From the NCBI GenBank assembly GCA_025355915.1, contig JANXYT010000394.1, positions 1 through 8,665 of the forward strand: 8,665 nt of DNA. Reading direction: 5' to 3'. A program made the translations under genes and the position numbers. Each line of letters starts with the position of its first letter. Position 1 is the stretch's first letter. Below the pieces are notes generated by a model, which had not been told where the DNA came from, ran no database searches, and saw only the letters and a program-made list of their open reading frames with translations. This DNA comes from Holophagaceae bacterium (GTDB lineage: Bacteria; Acidobacteriota; Holophagae; Holophagales; Holophagaceae). Shown piece by piece: positions 6,175 through 8,665 of this stretch.

Positions 6175-6822
6175 TTGACCCGCCCCATCGTGCCGCCCCA
6201 TCTCCCTTCTCCCAGCCTCCTGTTGGTGGACGACGACCCCATGCCCCGGGAAACCCTCTCGACCCTGCTTTCATCGGAAGGCTTCCAGGTGGTCACGGCT
6301 TCCACGGGGGAAGAGGCGGAGCGGAAACTCAAGGCCGAGCAGCCCCCCTTCGACCTGGTCATCACGGATCTGGTCATGCCCGGCAAGTCGGGCATGGACG
6401 TGCTGAAGTGCGCCCTGAACCGGAACCCCAGTTGCACCGTGCTGGTGCTCACGGGGTTCGGGAGTGTGCGCGAGGCCACCGAAGCGATGGAGTTGGGGGC
6501 CTTCGATTTCGTGACCAAGCCCATGCAGATCGATCAGTTCCGGAACACCCTCCGGCGCCTCATGGAGCGGCGTACCCTCACCCATGAAAGGGACGAGTTG
6601 AAAGAGCAGGTGAAGTCCTTGACCGAGCGAGCCGAGCGGTTGGAGACGACCCTTGGCCGAATGGAGATTCTGGCCAACCAGCTCGCCCCGACGGGCGGTC
6701 CTGGCAGGTCTGATGCGCTCGCCGACCTTGAGCGCCTGGCTTCGCTGAAGGGCAAGGGGCTCCTCTCCGACGAGGAGTTCGAACAGGGGAAGAAGAACCT
6801 CCTGTCCCGGTGGCTCGCATGA
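6175..6822 (+). CDS. Response regulator: receiver domain, coiled coil and C-terminal SHOCT-like segment
   Basis: A 215-residue protein with a complete CheY-like receiver: LLLVDDD with acidic pocket D19/D20, phosphoacceptor D65 in LVITDLVMPG, switch T93 in LVLTGFGS, and K115 in FDFVTKPM. The receiver resembles that of NtrC-type regulators. It is followed not by an AAA+ or DNA-binding domain but by a charged helical stretch (about 127-170, likely coiled coil) and a short tail DLERLASLKGKGLLSDEEFEQ (184-204) continuing to KKNLLSRW. That tail matches the SHOCT pattern: a leucine-rich helix, G-(I/L)-(L/I)-(S/T)-x-E-E-F, and a second helix. No cognate kinase is beside it. The start is TTG with GAGGA seven bases before it; the next in-frame GTG (6190) has no ribosome site and lies close to the first beta strand. 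It probably acts by protein-protein contacts; output unknown. Confidence 0.88.
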   Translation: MTRPIVPPHLPSPSLLLVDDDPMPRETLSTLLSSEGFQVVTASTGEEAERKLKAEQPPFDLVITDLVMPGKSGMDVLKCALNRNPSCTVLVLTGFGSVREATEAMELGAFDFVTKPMQIDQFRNTLRRLMERRTLTHERDELKEQVKSLTERAERLETTLGRMEILANQLAPTGGPGRSDALADLERLASLKGKGLLSDEEFEQGKKNLLSRWLA

Positions 6823-8630
6823 GCCTCGCGGGGCGGTGCGCAGGATGGTCCTTCCTCCTGGTCACGCTGCCCCTGTCGGCTCAGCATGTGGCGGCCCCTG
6901 CACCTGTGAAACCCGAGGCGCACAAGTCAGCCCCGAAGGACTCCGGCACGCGCATGACCGATGCCCAGGTCTCCGATGTGGCCAAGGCGGCCCTGGGAGT
7001 GGAGGATCCCGCCGCCATCAAGGCCACGCTCACCCGCCTGAAGGGGCACACGTTCAAGTCCAGCAAGGTGCCTGAGCGGGAACTGGTGCTGTATGTCCAG
7101 GGCCTGCTTGAAGCGCGGCTGGGCAATCTTTCGGCGGCCTCGGTGGCCCTCAAGAAGCTGGAGCGGCAGTGGCCGAAGTCGCCGTTCATGGGAGAAGCGC
7201 AGGCCATCCTCGCCGAAGAGGCGGTGACCCAGAGGCGGTACAAGGAGGCGGAAGGACGTCTGCACCAGGCCCTGGCCTCGGACATCCCCTCCGAGCGGAA
7301 GCGGAAGCCGCAGGAGCTGCTGATCTGGACGCTGGTGGAACAGGGGCGCCCGCAGGAGGCGCTCCCCATCGTGCAGTCTCTGCGCCCGCTCGCGGGAAAG
7401 GAGAAGCCCAGCGAAAAGGGACTGGCGGCCATCGTCGAAGTGCTGGGTGCCGCGGGTGAGCGGGACCAGGCCCAGGGCAGCCGGAAGGACTTCCACAATC
7501 TGTACCCGCAGAGTGAGCTGGCGCCCAGGGTGGAGCTCGCCTGGGGCCGCCTGATGGGGCGATCTGGTGATGCGAGGGAATCCGCTCAGATCCTCCGCAA
7601 GCTCATCCAGGACCACCCTCGATCAGCCCAGGCCGACGATGCCCGGCTCGCTCTGGCCAGTCTATTGACGGACGGCAGTCTGCCGGACGCCAAGGATATG
7701 CCCAGTGCAGAATCGCTGTTGGCTGAGGTCCGGAAGGGGGGCAAGGGGCTGCCGAAAGGCGCCACGCAGGTCGTGGAGCTGCGCCTGCTCGTGGGGAAAA
7801 CCCTGTGGGAAGATGCCCTCAATCTGGTGGATCGCATGAATCCTGCGATCCGTGAGGGACAGCCAGAAGTGAAGAAACTCTGGTCGGAGGCCTGGAGGGC
7901 CTGGGTGGATCAGCGCTTGGAGAAGGGATTCACCGGAGAACTGCTCGTCCGAATGAAAGGCGGAGCCTTCGCGGCCCTGGATGCCCAAGCCCGGATACGG
8001 GTGGCGGAGCTGTTCGCGGGCCAGGGTCTCCTGGAAGTGCTGCCGCGCCTATTGCCGGAAGCACCGGCGGCAGAACGGAAGGGCCTGCGGAACGCCGCCC
8101 TGGCCAAGGTTCAACCCGAGGCCCAGCCGCAGGCTGTGCTGCGGTTGCTGCCCCTCAAAGGAGATACGCAGGATGAGGCCCTCCTGAGGGCGAGGGCCGA
8201 AGCCGCTCAGGAGCACTGGACTCCCTTGCGCGCAACACTCAGCCGGGCGCGCTCCGGGGCCGAACGCATCAGGGCCGTGCTTCGGCTCCTTCAGCGTCCC
8301 ATCGCCCGTCCGGAAACCCCGGCCCAGCGGCTCGCCGAGGCCGAAGGCTGGCTCACCCGTGCCCCGGAAAAAGGCGAAGCCCGCGAGCCCCTGGCCATCC
8401 TGGTGGCAGATCTCCGCTTTCAGCATGGGGACACCCGGGGCGCCCTGGCGATGTATCCCGTCAAGGCCGTGCTGCCCGAACAGCGCGCCTGGGTGGCGCT
8501 CATGCGCGCTCAGGCCCTGCTGAAACTGGGGCAGCGGGACCAGGCCAGGACGCTCCTCAAGGAGGCCCGTGACGAACAGGGATTCAAGGGGCAGCGCGAC
8601 GCCCTGGCCAAGAGTCTGGGCGCCTACTGA
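6819..8630 (+). CDS. Secreted TPR / alpha-helical-repeat protein, function unknown
   Basis: A 603-residue protein with an N-terminal signal peptide (SFLLVTLPLSAQ, probable cleavage after AQ), then a Pro/Ala/Lys-rich linker and a long all-helical body. TPR-like units are visible, for instance LGNLSAASVALKKLERQWPK, RRYKEAEGRLHQAL, QGRPQEALPIVQSLRP and SGDARESAQILRKLIQDHPR; near the C terminus HGDTRGALAMYP, then ALLKLGQRDQARTLLKEARD. There is no catalytic motif. The pattern recalls periplasmic scaffold proteins of the YbgF/BamD kind, but at this length I do not recognise a named family. The ATG overlaps the response-regulator stop by ATGA, with only a weak GGTGG before it, so translation is probably coupled. 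A GTG three codons upstream is an alternative start. The frame is intact and codon use resembles its neighbours. Confidence 0.82.
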   Translation: MSLAGRCAGWSFLLVTLPLSAQHVAAPAPVKPEAHKSAPKDSGTRMTDAQVSDVAKAALGVEDPAAIKATLTRLKGHTFKSSKVPERELVLYVQGLLEARLGNLSAASVALKKLERQWPKSPFMGEAQAILAEEAVTQRRYKEAEGRLHQALASDIPSERKRKPQELLIWTLVEQGRPQEALPIVQSLRPLAGKEKPSEKGLAAIVEVLGAAGERDQAQGSRKDFHNLYPQSELAPRVELAWGRLMGRSGDARESAQILRKLIQDHPRSAQADDARLALASLLTDGSLPDAKDMPSAESLLAEVRKGGKGLPKGATQVVELRLLVGKTLWEDALNLVDRMNPAIREGQPEVKKLWSEAWRAWVDQRLEKGFTGELLVRMKGGAFAALDAQARIRVAELFAGQGLLEVLPRLLPEAPAAERKGLRNAALAKVQPEAQPQAVLRLLPLKGDTQDEALLRARAEAAQEHWTPLRATLSRARSGAERIRAVLRLLQRPIARPETPAQRLAEAEGWLTRAPEKGEAREPLAILVADLRFQHGDTRGALAMYPVKAVLPEQRAWVALMRAQALLKLGQRDQARTLLKEARDEQGFKGQRDALAKSLGAY

Positions 8631-8658
8631 GTGACCGGTGCAGGTGTCCGGGTATATT
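8631..8658 (+). promoter_or_regulatory. Possible sigma-70-type promoter for a gene beyond the right edge
   Basis: Right after the repeat-protein stop, GTGACC (8631-8636, four of six to TTGACA) and TATATT (8653-8658, five of six to TATAAT) are separated by 16 bases. The -10-like hexamer is unusual in this GC-rich DNA. The downstream gene is not in the window, so nothing confirms it. Confidence 0.28.
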
Positions 8659-8665
8659 GGGTCAT

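Noticed and set aside
6881..7616. Minus-strand open frames of 205 and 229 codons within the repeat-protein gene
   Set aside because: Both are antisense to a continuous signal-peptide-bearing frame and show no family resemblance.
1..8665. CRISPR array, tRNA/rRNA genes, insertion sequence or attachment site
   Set aside because: No spaced direct repeats, RNA-gene-like cloverleaf, transposase frame or terminal inverted repeats were seen; nearly all the DNA is accounted for by intact genes.

Overview
The window is GC-rich, densely coded bacterial DNA. It looks like a flagellated Gram-negative organism: there are flagellar export-gate proteins, a twin-arginine-exported molybdenum enzyme, and signal-peptide proteins with no lipobox. 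The taxon cannot be fixed from this sequence alone. The gene style would fit an Acidobacteriota/Holophaga-Geothrix type organism, but this is a low-confidence impression and not a demonstrated assignment.

Layout. (1) Positions 1-1390, minus strand: a two-gene operon for an isoquinoline 1-oxidoreductase/aldehyde-oxidase-type molybdenum hydroxylase. The small [2Fe-2S] subunit comes first (1390 to 929). The Tat-signal-bearing molybdopterin subunit overlaps it by 4 nt and runs off the left edge. (2) Positions 1391-1510: a divergent intergenic spacer holding a candidate sigma-54 promoter facing right. (3) Positions 1511-4986, plus strand: a tight operon fliO-fliP-fliQ-fliR-flhB, the membrane core of the flagellar type III export gate. 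Junctions are a 4-nt overlap, 46 nt, 7 nt and 1 nt. The 46-nt gap is spanned exactly by a 17-codon open frame that overlaps both neighbours by ATGA and contains a three-copy heptamer repeat. flhA does not follow. (4) Positions 4987-5048: a short convergent spacer with weak hairpins. (5) Positions 5049-6026, minus strand: a secreted PstS-like substrate-binding protein with no transporter genes beside it. (6) Positions 6027-6174: a divergent spacer, notably AT-rich next to the binding-protein gene. (7) Positions 6175-8630, plus strand: a two-gene unit. A single-domain response regulator with a coiled coil and a C-terminal SHOCT-like segment overlaps by 4 nt a secreted TPR/alpha-helical-repeat protein of about 600 residues. 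(8) Positions 8631-8665: a short tail with a possible sigma-70-type promoter for a gene beyond the window.

How the genes work together. FliP, FliQ and FliR build the export pore, FliO assists FliP assembly, and FlhB is the substrate-specificity switch with an intact NPTH autocleavage site. The two molybdenum-enzyme subunits form one periplasmic enzyme, presumably co-exported by the Tat signal on the large subunit. The response regulator and the repeat protein are translationally coupled, but their role is unknown. No RNA genes, insertion sequences or CRISPR arrays were seen. The most unusual items are the bridging mini-ORF in the fliP-fliQ gap, the REC-coiled coil-SHOCT architecture, and the PstS-like protein whose usual ligand motif is degenerate.
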